Positions 24,429 through 33,286 of a stretch of 64,000 nucleotides of DNA are shown one piece after another. Source of the stretch: CAZOZZ01 sp965262425 (lineage in GTDB: Bacteria > Acidobacteriota > Terriglobia > 20CM-2-55-15). Positions within the stretch are counted from its first letter, which is position 1. Every line of letters starts with the position of its first letter. Position numbers and translations under genes: made by a program. Where the stretch lies: contig OZ253536.1 of the NCBI GenBank assembly GCA_965262425.1, positions 1,860,001 to 1,924,000 on the forward strand, given 5' to 3'. The notes under the pieces are model-generated. The model was not told the origin of the DNA, did not search any database, and saw nothing but the letters and a program-made list of their open reading frames with translations.

Positions 24429-25896
24429 AGTACGCCCGGCCAAACACGACCCTCGCCTCCGACGCTTCCCCGCACGCGATACACTTCCCTGCTTCCTTCT
24501 CCTCGTCCTGAGGAATGCATCGGATCGTGGCTTTGGTGTCGGTCTTGACCTTTTCCTCGTCCTGAGGAATGCATCGGATCGTGGCTTTGGTGTCGGTCTT
24601 GCTGCGGCCGATCCGCACCAGTGGCTCCAGGAAGCCGGCATCTCCATCGAGGATCTCATTGAATCCAGAGTATTCGTCGACCCTGTAAGAACGCGTCTTC
24701 CGGAATTCCAGTGCGCGTTCGAACATGTCGGTCTGAATCGACTCCAACATTCCGTCGATGGTCCCGCGCAAGCCGTCCTGGGAAACGAAGCTCTTCTCTC
24801 CGGTGTCCCGGCGGGCCAGGACCACCTGGTTTTTCTCCAGGTCCTTGGGCCCGACTTCCATTCGGAGAGGCACACCCCGCTTTTCCCAGTGGTTGAATTT
24901 TCGTCCGGGGCTGTACTGCTCCCGGTCATCGACCTTAAAGCCGATGCCGTCGAGGTCCCGGGTCATCCTCGAGACGTATTCCATCACCAGCGCCTTCTGT
25001 TCCTCTTTGCGGAAGATCGGAACGATCGCAACCTGGGTCGTGGCCAGCTTCGGAGGAATAATGATCCCCTTGTCGTCGCCGTGAGCCATGACCAGGGCGC
25101 CGACCATGCGCGTCGACACCCCCCAACTGGTCGCGTAGACGTATTCCAACGCCCTCTTCTCGTCCTGGAATTTCACGTCGAACGCCTTGGCGAAGTTCTG
25201 AGAAAGGTGATGTGAAGTACCGGCCTGTAACGCCTTTCCATCCTGCATCATCGCTTCGATGGTGTAGGTGTGGTGGGCGCCGGCAAACTTCTCGCTCTCA
25301 CTCTTCAAGCCGGCAATGACCGGCACCGCCATGTGGTCCTCGGCGAAGGTTTTGTAGATGTTGAGAATCGTCAGTGTTTCGCGCTCGGCCTCATCGTATG
25401 TCGCATGGGCCGTGTGGCCTTCCTGCCAGAGAAACTCGCTGGTTCGCAGGAACAGACGGGTCCGCATCTCCCAGCGCACGACATTCGCCCATTGATTAAT
25501 GAGAAGCGGCAAATCCCTGTAGGACTGGATCCAGTTCCGGTATGCATGCCAGATGATCGTCTCCGATGTCGGCCGGACAACCAGGGGCTCCTCCAGCTTC
25601 GCACCGCCCGCATGCGTGACCATCGCCACTTCCGGTGCGAAGCCCTCCACGTGTTCGGCTTCTTTCTGGAGGAAACTTTCCGGTATGAACAGTGGGAAAT
25701 AAGCGTTCTCGTGCCCGGTCGCTTTGAACATGCCGTCCAGGGCCTGTTGCATTTTCTCCCAGATCGCATACCCGTTTGGGCGAATGATCATGCAGCCCTT
25801 GACGGGCGCGTAGTCGGCCAGTTCGGCGGCTGCGATCACGTCCCCGTACCAGCGGGAATAATCGTCCTCGCGCTTTGTTATCTTGACGTCAGCCAT
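24427..25896 (-). CDS. proS: Prolyl-tRNA synthetase, archaeal/eukaryote-like short form
   Basis: The 489-aa class II synthetase begins DYSRWYGDVIAAAELADYAPVKGCM, typical of the ProRS type without the bacterial editing insertion. Motif 2 and 3 regions are visible (VVRPTSETIIWHAYRNWIQ, RWEMRTRLFLRTSEFLWQEGHTAH, GTSHHLSQNFAKAF). After the anticodon-binding domain comes a zinc-binding-like C-terminal domain (KCIACGE, ending FGRAY). Residues 433-450 and 451-468 are an in-frame tandem duplication (KTDTKATIRCIPQDEEK), which duplicates one conserved cysteine segment. No other ProRS is in the window. Confidence 0.95.
   Translation of the reverse strand: MADVKITKREDDYSRWYGDVIAAAELADYAPVKGCMIIRPNGYAIWEKMQQALDGMFKATGHENAYFPLFIPESFLQKEAEHVEGFAPEVAMVTHAGGAKLEEPLVVRPTSETIIWHAYRNWIQSYRDLPLLINQWANVVRWEMRTRLFLRTSEFLWQEGHTAHATYDEAERETLTILNIYKTFAEDHMAVPVIAGLKSESEKFAGAHHTYTIEAMMQDGKALQAGTSHHLSQNFAKAFDVKFQDEKRALEYVYATSWGVSTRMVGALVMAHGDDKGIIIPPKLATTQVAIVPIFRKEEQKALVMEYVSRMTRDLDGIGFKVDDREQYSPGRKFNHWEKRGVPLRMEVGPKDLEKNQVVLARRDTGEKSFVSQDGLRGTIDGMLESIQTDMFERALEFRKTRSYRVDEYSGFNEILDGDAGFLEPLVRIGRSKTDTKATIRCIPQDEEKVKTDTKATIRCIPQDEEKEAGKCIACGEASEARVVFGRAY
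24500..24601. repeat. 48-bp direct repeat inside proS (54-bp period)
   Basis: Bases 24500-24547 and 24554-24601 are identical. The 54-bp period keeps the frame and duplicates 18 codons of the zinc-domain region of ProRS. Confidence 0.93.
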
Positions 25897-25898
25897 AT

Positions 25899-26009
25899 TT
25901 AACTTTCGATTCCTTTGAGGATTCCGGCGGCGCCCGTGACCCCGCCCACATTGCTCACCATTCGAACGGCGCTCCGGTGTTTCACCAGCAAGATGAGAAA
26001 ACGGTTCAT
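25899..26009 (-). CDS. Possible 36-aa leader-like ORF before proS
   Basis: The frame reads MNRFLILLVKHRSAVRMVSN and ends at TAA three bases before the proS ATG. It has a short hydrophobic N terminus and no clear Shine-Dalgarno. Close spacing could couple it to proS, but nothing shows that it is translated. Confidence 0.25.
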   Translation of the reverse strand: MNRFLILLVKHRSAVRMVSNVGGVTGAAGILKGIES

Positions 26010-26040
26010 GATAGCACCGTCATGCGGCAATCGCCCCGCC

Positions 26041-26206
26041 ATAGGAGTCTGCGCGGCAGAAGGGATCGGAGCGAGAAAGTGGGGAATCGAGGACAGATTT
26101 TCTCGATTTTGAGGCGAATAGTGGTTCTATGTAACGAAAACTCGGGGGAATATGGACCGATTCTATCTCTTTCGTAGCAGATTCCTTCTGCCGCGCAGGC
26201 TCCTAG
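26041..26206. repeat. 166-bp MITE-like repeat, copy 2 of 3 (inverted)
   Basis: This copy is the reverse complement of copy 1 with about 90% identity by eye. Its right end is intact (GCCGCGCAGGCTCCTAG) and its left end has diverged (ATAGGAGTCTGCGCGG). It lies between proS and the IS4-like element, so unrelated mobile units have accumulated here. Confidence 0.88.
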
Positions 26207-26388
26207 ACCACTTGTAAGGGCTCACATCGGCAGCCAGACAAACTGACTGCAGTTCAGACAGTAGAGTGAGCCAGCAACGTTAAGCCGTCCCACCGGGGTC
26301 TGGAAGAATCCCAAAACGACAATTTGTGGAAAGATGTAGATTTTTGGGGTTGAAGCGTCGGTATCTGTATGTGATAAGTATATACGAC

Positions 26389-26772
26389 ATGCAGTCTAAG
26401 AGCAAACTGGCGCGATTGAGCCGGTACCGGGCCGCTTTGCGGGAAGCGATCGATGAGTTAGCCGAGTTGATCGAGGTGGGCTATGAACGCAAGCCGATGG
26501 TGAAGGGGACCGTGTACGAGTTGGCGCGCAAGTGCGGCAAGGCTGGCTGTGCGTGTACGCGGGGACAGTTGCACCGCTCGATGGTGTTGAGCTGGAGCGA
26601 GGAGGGCCGGACCCGGTTGTTGTCGATTCCTGCTGAGCGAGTGAAGGGGTTGCGAGAGAAGAGTGAACGGTATACCCAGTATCGCGCGGCCCGGGCCGAG
26701 GTCACCCGAGTACAACGGAGGATTCTGAAGCTGCTGGATCAAATCGAGAAGCTGCGGCGGGAGAAACCCTGA
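26389..26772 (+). CDS. DUF6788 family protein (transposon accessory)
   Basis: The ATG at 26389 (MQSKSKLARLSRYRAAL) is preferred to a GTG at 26326 that adds an unrelated basic tail. The 127-aa protein has a small cysteine motif (RKCGKAGCACTRGQLH), probably metal-binding, between two helical, charged segments. DUF6788 genes commonly sit next to transposases; the biochemical role is unknown. It precedes the transposase by 13 bp in the same orientation. Confidence 0.7.
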   Translation: MQSKSKLARLSRYRAALREAIDELAELIEVGYERKPMVKGTVYELARKCGKAGCACTRGQLHRSMVLSWSEEGRTRLLSIPAERVKGLREKSERYTQYRAARAEVTRVQRRILKLLDQIEKLRREKP

Positions 26773-26785
26773 TGGGGAGTCCGGC

Positions 26786-28441
26786 ATGACCGTGTTTGAA
26801 CGCAACGACCGGTTGGTGTGCGACGCGTTCCGGGACGGGGAGTTTGACTCGATCGAGGCGGCCGGAGAGGTCTCCGAGACGGACTTCTTTCGAGCCATCG
26901 CGGGCAAGAAGATTCTCGAGAAGTTGGCGGGGAGCTACCCGACCCCATTGAAGAAGCACGACGTACCGGTGTGGGTCTATATCGCCAGCAATGTGGCGAT
27001 GCGCTTCCACGGGGTGCATCAGTTTCATGCCTATCCCTATGTCGTGCGCAGCGGGGGGATGGTCCAGGCCTTCGGCCCCCAGATGGGGCATCGGGCCATC
27101 CACCCGGAGACCGGCGATGTGACCTTGGAGTGTGGGGGGGTCAACGACAAGAACAGCTACGACCGGCAGACCCCCTGTGATCAGGACTATCTGCGGAAGA
27201 TGGCGCGCAAGACCGACGCGGATCGCCTCCAGGATTGGTTCAACCGCGACGTGGTGGGCATCTTCCGACAGCATCGGGCCTTTGATCGGGAAGGGCTGTT
27301 CATCGGGGATGCGACCTATCTGTTCCTACCTGACAACCCGGCCTATGAACACGCCTCCTTGATGCTATTCAACGAGCACAACAAGCCGGTCGACGGTCTA
27401 AAACTGACCTCCAAACAGAAACTCCGGTGTCAGTGGCGCCGGTGCTACAAACTGGTGACCCTGATCCACACCAATCGCGCCGGGGACTTCTTCCTATGGG
27501 CCGGACTGCGAGTCAGTCAGGGTAAAGATAACGACTTGCCGATACTGTACCGCATGGTCGACGAGTTTGTGGCCTATCATGGCACGGGAATCATCAAGCG
27601 GTTGATCCTGGACCGGGGGTTTCTCGATGGCCCCTCCATTGGTCGTTGCAAACAGGATTATGGGATCGACATCCTGATTCCGGCCCGTCGCAACATGGAG
27701 ATCACCCGCGACGCGATCGATCTGGCTGACGCCCAACCCGGGACGTTCCAATCTTGGACGCCTCCTGCACCGCCGGAGAAACCGGCTCCCCTTCATCGGC
27801 CCGCCGCGATTCGCAAACGTGAGCAGGCCCGGCAACGCACCTTAGAGAAACGCCCCGTCGAAAATCCGCCCGATCCGGCCACCACGCGCGTGGGTTCGGA
27901 ACTGGCCGTGGTCCGGGACCTGGAGTCCTATTCCAACTGTCCGGTCCCGCTCCATGCGGTGATCAACCGTGAACGCTATGCCGATGGGCACACCGATCAG
28001 TGGGTGCTCTTGGATACCAAACGCATTGCGGATCCCGCCCAAACCCGCACCGAGTATGCGCTGCGCACCGTGGTTGAAGAGCGCTACCGGCAAACCAAGT
28101 GTTTCTCCGGCCTCGCCGAGTTCTCTTCCCGCGCATTCAGTCTCGTGGTCAACCAGGTCGTCTTTGTCCTGCTCACCTACAGCCTGCTGCAGTGGTATCT
28201 GCGGCGCATCGAACGCCGGAACATGAATCGGAAGACTCGCCCCCGCATCCTCGATGTGCTCCAGCCGACCTTTACCGTCATTCTGATTTACTACCAAAAC
28301 TACGTCGCCTTCCTCTCTCCGCTCGAGCATCAGGAAATGGTGCTCACACTCAGCGAAACGGCTCGCAAGAAGATTCTTGCCAAGACCCGCCGGCTCCGTC
28401 GCGCCCTGGCAAATCAACTGCAGAATCCTCGGCCTCCATAG
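26786..28441 (+). CDS. DDE transposase, IS4 superfamily-like
   Basis: The 551-aa transposase starts behind GGGGAG. The likely catalytic triad is D in FIGDATYLFLPD, D in RLILDRGFLDG and E in VVEERYRQTKCF, the last resembling the Y-R-E-K signature of IS4 enzymes. It is long for the family and appears intact, with no stop or frameshift, so the element could be active. It lies in the gap upstream of the acyl-CoA mutase operon and ends about 225 bp from that operon's promoter. Confidence 0.82.
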   Translation: MTVFERNDRLVCDAFRDGEFDSIEAAGEVSETDFFRAIAGKKILEKLAGSYPTPLKKHDVPVWVYIASNVAMRFHGVHQFHAYPYVVRSGGMVQAFGPQMGHRAIHPETGDVTLECGGVNDKNSYDRQTPCDQDYLRKMARKTDADRLQDWFNRDVVGIFRQHRAFDREGLFIGDATYLFLPDNPAYEHASLMLFNEHNKPVDGLKLTSKQKLRCQWRRCYKLVTLIHTNRAGDFFLWAGLRVSQGKDNDLPILYRMVDEFVAYHGTGIIKRLILDRGFLDGPSIGRCKQDYGIDILIPARRNMEITRDAIDLADAQPGTFQSWTPPAPPEKPAPLHRPAAIRKREQARQRTLEKRPVENPPDPATTRVGSELAVVRDLESYSNCPVPLHAVINRERYADGHTDQWVLLDTKRIADPAQTRTEYALRTVVEERYRQTKCFSGLAEFSSRAFSLVVNQVVFVLLTYSLLQWYLRRIERRNMNRKTRPRILDVLQPTFTVILIYYQNYVAFLSPLEHQEMVLTLSETARKKILAKTRRLRRALANQLQNPRPP

Positions 28442-28665
28442 CGCACCGGGCCCTCGTCATGGATTTCTATCGACCCTGTTTGCCGCATCATCCGGCGGTC
28501 GTCGCACTCGTGTCGCTTCTCGAGCCACACCCATCCCTTTCACCATCCTGCAACTCCCTGTTTCCCACGCAAAACTCCTATCGCCCGAAAAACCACACGA
28601 TATCGATCGGATAGCCTCAAGGAAATCGCCGCAGTGTCTGAATCGCAGACAAACTGACAATCCGA

Positions 28666-28694
28666 TTGACAAGAGCAGTCAACTGCAATAGTAT
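28666..28694 (+). promoter_or_regulatory. Sigma70-like promoter of the acyl-CoA mutase operon
   Basis: TTGACA (28666-28671) and TAGTAT (28689-28694) are separated by exactly 17 bp. It lies 8 bp past the right direct repeat of the IS element and 64 bp before the mutase start. The TTG of the -35 also opens the coding frame, which is why a naive start call lands on the promoter. Confidence 0.7.
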
Positions 28695-28758
28695 GAGCGG
28701 TTTGGCAACAAGTGACAGTCGTAAACCTACGATCCTTGAGGTCCGTCAAGAGGCAACC

Positions 28759-30405
28759 ATGGCCAAAGATCTTGTTAAAGATTCCAAAGTCGAAAAATCG
28801 CCCCTGAAGCAATCGAAAGAACGACCGGGTCCGTTCACTACGGTTTCTGGGGTCGAGATCAACAGGCTCTACGGGCCGGACGATCTCGAGGGCGTCGATC
28901 TCGACCGCGAATTGGGACAACCGGGACATCCGCCATACACACGGGGAATCTATCCGAACATGTATCGGGGCCGTCTCTGGACGATGCGGCAGTTCAGCGG
29001 GTTCGGCACTGCCGCCGACACGAATAAGCGTTTTCACTACCTCCTCGAAAACGGACAGACGGGTCTTTCGGTCGCATTTCACCTCCCCACCCTGATGGGT
29101 TACGACTCCGACCATCCGATGTCGGAAGGCGAGGTGGGAAAGTGCGGCGTCGCAATCGACTCGCTCGAAGATATGGAGACCCTCTTTGAAGGGATTCCGC
29201 TTGAACAGATCACGACGTCGATGACGACCAACGCACCTGCACCGATCCTCTGGGCCATGTACCTGGTCGTGGCCGAAAAGCAGGGTGCGGACTGGAACAA
29301 GCTGGGCGGAACGATCCAGAACGATCTGCTCAAAGAGTACATCGCGCAAAAAACATACATCTTCCCACCCCGGCCATCGATGAAACTGATCATCGATACG
29401 TTCGAGTTCGGGACCCGGCACGTTCCCCGCTGGAACACGATTTCGATCAGTGGATATCACATCAGGGAGGCAGGATCGACGGCACTGCAGGAATTGGCCT
29501 TCACGCTCTATGACGGTGTGGAGTACGTCGAGTGGGCCCGCCGCGCCGGCCTGGACATTGACGAATTCGCACCGCGGCTTTCGTTCTTTTTCAACGCACA
29601 CAACGACCTGTTTGAAGAAGTGGCCAAGTATCGGGCAGCGAGGAAAATCTGGCACAAGATCATGACCGAACGCTTCGGAGCCAGGAATCCGAAGTCGGCG
29701 ATCCTGCGCTTTCATACACAGACTGCCGGCTGTTCGCTGACGGCGCAGCAGCCCTACAACAACGTCGTCCGCACAACGATCCAGGCGCTGGCCGGAGTCC
29801 TGGGCGGAACGCAATCCCTCCACACCAATTCGCTGGATGAAACGCTCGCCTTGCCGACCGAACACGCCGCGCGCATCGCGCTGCGGACACAACAGATCAT
29901 CGCTCACGAAAGCGGCATCACGAACACCGTGGACCCGCTCGGCGGCTCGTACTTCGTTGAAAAGCTGACGCTGGACATGGAGAAGGGATGTTGGGAATAT
30001 TTCGAGAGGCTCGATGAAATGGGTGGCATGGTGGCCGCCATCGAGAAGGGCTTCCCCCAGCGGGAGGTCCAGGAGTCTGCATACCAGTACCAGAAAGCGA
30101 TCGAACGCAAGGAAAAGATTGTCGTCGGTGTCAACGAGTTCGAGGTCGAGAACGAGCCCCCCCTCGATGTCCTGCTCATCGACGAGTCGGTTGCCGAAAA
30201 GCAGGTCGCCCAGCTCAGGAAGTTGCGGGAGTCACGAGACAACGAACGGGTACGCACAACGCTCGAGGCACTCGGGCAGGCGGCGCGGAACGACGCGGCC
30301 ATGATGCCTCCGATTCTCGACTGCGTGCGCGCCTATGCCACGCTGGGCGAAATGTGTGACACCCTGCGTGAAGTCTACGGCGTCTACGAAGAATCCGGAT
30401 TCTAA
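28759..30405 (+). CDS. Acyl-CoA mutase large (catalytic) subunit, methylmalonyl-CoA mutase family
   Basis: The start is ATG 28759, 5 nt after AAGAGG. The 548-aa TIM-barrel subunit has YTRGIYPNMYRGRLWTMRQ, TLMGYDSDHPMSEGE, RWNTISISGYHIREAG and RFHTQTAGCSLTAQQPYNN. It lacks the B12-binding domain, which is encoded next. F79 (RQFSGFG) stands where methylmalonyl-CoA mutase has Tyr89, and H108 replaces the usual Asp in AFDLPT. It should carry out a B12 radical carbon-skeleton rearrangement; methylmalonyl-CoA is the default substrate, but another acyl-CoA is possible. The position at the head of a leucine/propionate operon supports succinyl-CoA formation. Confidence 0.9.
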   Translation: MAKDLVKDSKVEKSPLKQSKERPGPFTTVSGVEINRLYGPDDLEGVDLDRELGQPGHPPYTRGIYPNMYRGRLWTMRQFSGFGTAADTNKRFHYLLENGQTGLSVAFHLPTLMGYDSDHPMSEGEVGKCGVAIDSLEDMETLFEGIPLEQITTSMTTNAPAPILWAMYLVVAEKQGADWNKLGGTIQNDLLKEYIAQKTYIFPPRPSMKLIIDTFEFGTRHVPRWNTISISGYHIREAGSTALQELAFTLYDGVEYVEWARRAGLDIDEFAPRLSFFFNAHNDLFEEVAKYRAARKIWHKIMTERFGARNPKSAILRFHTQTAGCSLTAQQPYNNVVRTTIQALAGVLGGTQSLHTNSLDETLALPTEHAARIALRTQQIIAHESGITNTVDPLGGSYFVEKLTLDMEKGCWEYFERLDEMGGMVAAIEKGFPQREVQESAYQYQKAIERKEKIVVGVNEFEVENEPPLDVLLIDESVAEKQVAQLRKLRESRDNERVRTTLEALGQAARNDAAMMPPILDCVRAYATLGEMCDTLREVYGVYEESGF

Positions 30406-30804
30406 ATGGAACAGAAGATACGTGTCCTCGTCGCCAAACCGGGTCTGGACGGCCATGACCGGGGAGCCAAGGTCATCGCCCGCGCCTTCAGGGACGCCGG
30501 ATTTGAAGTCATCTATACCGGACTTCGCCAGACACCGGAACAGGTCGTCACCGCCGCCCTGCAGGAGGACGTGGACGTCATCGGTCTTTCGGTGCTTTCT
30601 GGAGCCCACATGACCCTGTGTCCGCGGATAATGGCCCTGGTACGCAAGGAAGAGCTGGACGATGTGCTCGTTGTCATCGGCGGCATCATTCCGGACGAAG
30701 ACAACAAGAAGCTGAAGGACGATGGTGTCCACGCGATCTTCCCGCCCGGGACGTCGACCGAAGACATCGTGACCTACATCCGCGCGAACGTACGCCGGCG
30801 GTGA
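30406..30804 (+). CDS. Acyl-CoA mutase small subunit, cobalamin-binding
   Basis: The 132-aa flavodoxin-like domain carries the base-off/His-on B12 motif D15-G-H17-D-R-G20 in KPGLDGHDRGAK, the SVLSGAHM loop and the GGIIPDED loop that contacts the nucleotide tail. Its ATG follows the large-subunit stop with no gap, so the two are coexpressed as a heterodimeric or tetrameric mutase. Length matches stand-alone small subunits. Confidence 0.93.
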   Translation: MEQKIRVLVAKPGLDGHDRGAKVIARAFRDAGFEVIYTGLRQTPEQVVTAALQEDVDVIGLSVLSGAHMTLCPRIMALVRKEELDDVLVVIGGIIPDEDNKKLKDDGVHAIFPPGTSTEDIVTYIRANVRRR

Positions 30805-31361
30805 GAGCCTTCCGGTTCATCCGGTCCCGGCTCAAAGACGATGCCGTCACGATCACGCTTCTCGGACACGTTCTGAAGGTCGAAGTCCTCGAAGAATTGA
30901 ACCTGGCGATCGATCAGGATTCGGCTCTCATCGTCATCACCGGCCGCAACGGATATTTTGCGGCAGGTGCGGACATCCGGGAATTGAACGCGCTCAAAGG
31001 CCCCGCGGCTCATTCATACGCGAGGCGAGGACAACGACTGTTCGACAAGCTGGCGGCGTTGGACGCCCGGACGGTTGCCGCGGTGGATGGGTTCTGTCTT
31101 GGCGGGGGACTGGACCTGGCGCTGGCCTGTAAGTTCCGCTACGCCACGGCCCGATCCCTGTTCGCCCACCCTGGAGGCAGAATCGGGATTCTGACCGGAT
31201 GGGGCGGAACCGGGCGACTCCCGGATCGTGTGGGCAGGGGCAGGGCGCTTGAGATGATGGTCGCAGGTCGGCAGGTGAATGCCCAAACCGCTGCTGAATG
31301 GGGCTTGATCGACAAGGTCGTCGACAACCCGTTGGAAGTTGCATTGAGTCTGAACCCATGA
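30801..31361 (+). CDS. Short enoyl-CoA hydratase/isomerase family protein
   Basis: The frame begins at the GTG overlapping the mutase subunit stop (GTGA). The 186-aa protein has crotonase features: ITGRNGYFAAGADIRELN (oxyanion-hole strand), VDGFCLGGGLDLALACKFRYATARSLFAHPGGRIGILTGWGGTGRLP. It is about 70 residues shorter than typical crotonases, missing the first strands and the C-terminal trimerisation helices. It may be a minimal hydratase or a degenerate one. It overlaps the carboxyltransferase gene by ATGA. Confidence 0.75.
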   Translation: MRAFRFIRSRLKDDAVTITLLGHVLKVEVLEELNLAIDQDSALIVITGRNGYFAAGADIRELNALKGPAAHSYARRGQRLFDKLAALDARTVAAVDGFCLGGGLDLALACKFRYATARSLFAHPGGRIGILTGWGGTGRLPDRVGRGRALEMMVAGRQVNAQTAAEWGLIDKVVDNPLEVALSLNP

Positions 31362-32938
31362 CGAATCCGGAATTCGAATCGAATCGCCAGGCAATGGAAG
31401 CGCTTGTCGGAGAGCTGCGTGACAAGCTCGCCGCGGTCAAGAAGGGCGGGAGCGAAGCGTCGGTGGAGCGTCATCGCAGTCGCGGCAAAATGTTCGTTCG
31501 CGACCGCGTCGATGTGCTGGTGGATCCCGGCACACCGTTTCTCGAGTTCAGCGCCCTGGCGGCAAACGGCATGTACAACGACGCGGCGCCCAGTGCCGGT
31601 GTGATCACGGGAATCGGGACGGTACACGGGCACGAGGCCGTCATTATTGCCAACGACGCGACCGTCAAGGGCGGCACGTACCTGCCGATGACCGTCAAGA
31701 AGCACTTGCGGGCCCAGGAGATAGCGCTCGAAAACCATCTACCCTGCATCTATCTGGTCGATTCGGGTGGCGCGTTTCTGCCACTGCAAGCGGAGGTCTT
31801 TCCGGACAGGGACCACTTCGGACGTATCTTCTACAACCAGGCACGCATGTCGGGAGAAGACATTTACCAGGTGGCGGCAGTACTCGGTTCGTGCACGGCA
31901 GGTGGCGCCTACGTGCCCGCAATGAGTGATGAAGCCATCATCGTCGGCAAACAGGGGACGATCTTCCTGGGCGGACCGCCCCTGGTTAAAGCTGCGACCG
32001 GAGAAGAAGTGACCAGCGAAGAACTGGGCGGCGCCGACGTTCACTGCCGTGTCTCCGGTGTCACCGATCACTACGCCCAGGACGACAGTGACGCTCTCGG
32101 AATCGTGCGAGAAGTCTTTAAGTCCATGCCCCGTACCGAAAAACGTCCGCTGCAGGTCGCCGAGCCCGAAGATCCCCATCACGACCCTGGCGACATTTAC
32201 GATGTCATCCCTGCCGATCCGAAACGTACCTACGACGTTCACGACGTGATCCATCGCATCGTGGACGCCAGCTGGTTCCACGAGTTCAAGGCCCTTTACG
32301 GTCAGACGCTGGTTTGCGGATTCGCCCGTATCTGGGGGTACCCGGTCGGGATCATCGCAAACAACGGGGTCCTCTTCTCCGAAAGCGCGTTGAAGGCCAC
32401 ACACTTCATTGAGCTCTGCTCCCAGCGCCGGGTCCCTCTGGTGTTCCTCCAGAACATCACCGGTTTCATGGTCGGAAGACAGTACGAGCGGGGTGGCATC
32501 GCCAAGGACGGCGCAAAGATGGTGAACGCGGTCGCGAACGCCGCGGTTCCAAAGTTTACTGTGATCATCGGTGGATCCTACGGCGCCGGCAACTACGGCA
32601 TGTGCGGCCGCGCCTATGCACCCCGGCAACTATGGATGTGGCCCAACGCCCGAATCTCAGTCATGGGAGGGGACCAGGCCGCCAACGTCCTGCTGCAGGT
32701 CAAACTGGACCGGATGCGCGCCGTCGGTGAAGATATGACCGCGGACGAACAAGCCGAGTTCATGCGGCCGACTCTCGAAAAGTATGAACGCGAAGGCAAC
32801 GCCTACTACAGCACAGCGAGAATCTGGGACGACGGCGTGATAGACCCCGCCGACACCCGCATGGTTCTGGCCCTGGGAATTTCCGCCGCGATGAACAAGC
32901 CTTCGGCTGAAACCAGGTTCGGCGTCTTCCGGATGTAA
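31358..32938 (+). CDS. mccB: Methylcrotonyl-CoA carboxylase carboxyltransferase (beta) subunit
   Basis: The ATG at 31358 overlaps the previous stop; 526 aa. The two crotonase-like halves carry the acyl-CoA oxyanion segments (CTAGGAYVPAMSDE and GGSYGAGNYGMCGRAYAPRQLWMWPNARISVMGG). The C-terminal sequence around the second segment is typical of MccB rather than propionyl-CoA carboxylase. In leucine degradation it transfers carboxyl from biotin to 3-methylcrotonyl-CoA. Biotin carboxylase, carrier, hydratase and lyase genes downstream complete the pathway. Confidence 0.87.
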   Translation: MTNPEFESNRQAMEALVGELRDKLAAVKKGGSEASVERHRSRGKMFVRDRVDVLVDPGTPFLEFSALAANGMYNDAAPSAGVITGIGTVHGHEAVIIANDATVKGGTYLPMTVKKHLRAQEIALENHLPCIYLVDSGGAFLPLQAEVFPDRDHFGRIFYNQARMSGEDIYQVAAVLGSCTAGGAYVPAMSDEAIIVGKQGTIFLGGPPLVKAATGEEVTSEELGGADVHCRVSGVTDHYAQDDSDALGIVREVFKSMPRTEKRPLQVAEPEDPHHDPGDIYDVIPADPKRTYDVHDVIHRIVDASWFHEFKALYGQTLVCGFARIWGYPVGIIANNGVLFSESALKATHFIELCSQRRVPLVFLQNITGFMVGRQYERGGIAKDGAKMVNAVANAAVPKFTVIIGGSYGAGNYGMCGRAYAPRQLWMWPNARISVMGGDQAANVLLQVKLDRMRAVGEDMTADEQAEFMRPTLEKYEREGNAYYSTARIWDDGVIDPADTRMVLALGISAAMNKPSAETRFGVFRM

Positions 32939-32959
32939 GCGAATCAAAAGATTGGGTCT

Positions 32960-33264
32960 TCCGCAGAATTTGTGGGTAAAACCGTCTTCCATCGCCGCTT
33001 GAGGAGACCACGGTGCTCGCCAAGCCTCAAGGCTTCCCTCGCAAGCTCGGCGGCTGCGCCGGCCTTGACCCTCGGCTGCGCTCCGCGGTGTCGGCTGGTG
33101 TGGGCGATGGGGAACGGGGCCTCCGGCGGGGGCTCCGGGCACCGGGTGTAGGCGTCCGACCGAAGTGGGTACTGGAATATTCGCCGTCGAACAAAAGAAT
33201 AAGGTACTTTGTTTCAATTACTTATGTGCGCACAGGCCTTTGGACTGCCCACAAATTCTGCGGA
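32960..33264. repeat. 305-bp element with 17-bp terminal inverted repeats
   Basis: TCCGCAGAATTTGTGGG at 32960-32976 has its exact complement at 33248-33264. The interior is GC-rich with further self-complementary pieces (CCATCGCC near 32991 and GGCGATGG near 33104). No gene is supported inside. It separates mccB from the rest of the operon and looks like another small mobile or palindromic element. Confidence 0.65.
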
Positions 33265-33286
33265 GGAGGCAAAAGATTTAGTTGGA

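Larger units (their letters stand above)
26248..28645 (+). mobile_element. IS4-superfamily-like insertion element with DUF6788 accessory gene
   Basis: The element holds a DUF6788 gene and a DDE transposase. It is flanked by an exact 13-bp direct repeat CAGACAAACTGAC (26235-26247 and 28646-28658), a candidate target duplication. Just inside, both ends carry TTCAGACA in inverted orientation (left 26252-26259). Long, variable target duplications are known for the IS1634 group of IS4, which fits, but the exact ends are uncertain. Confidence 0.72.
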
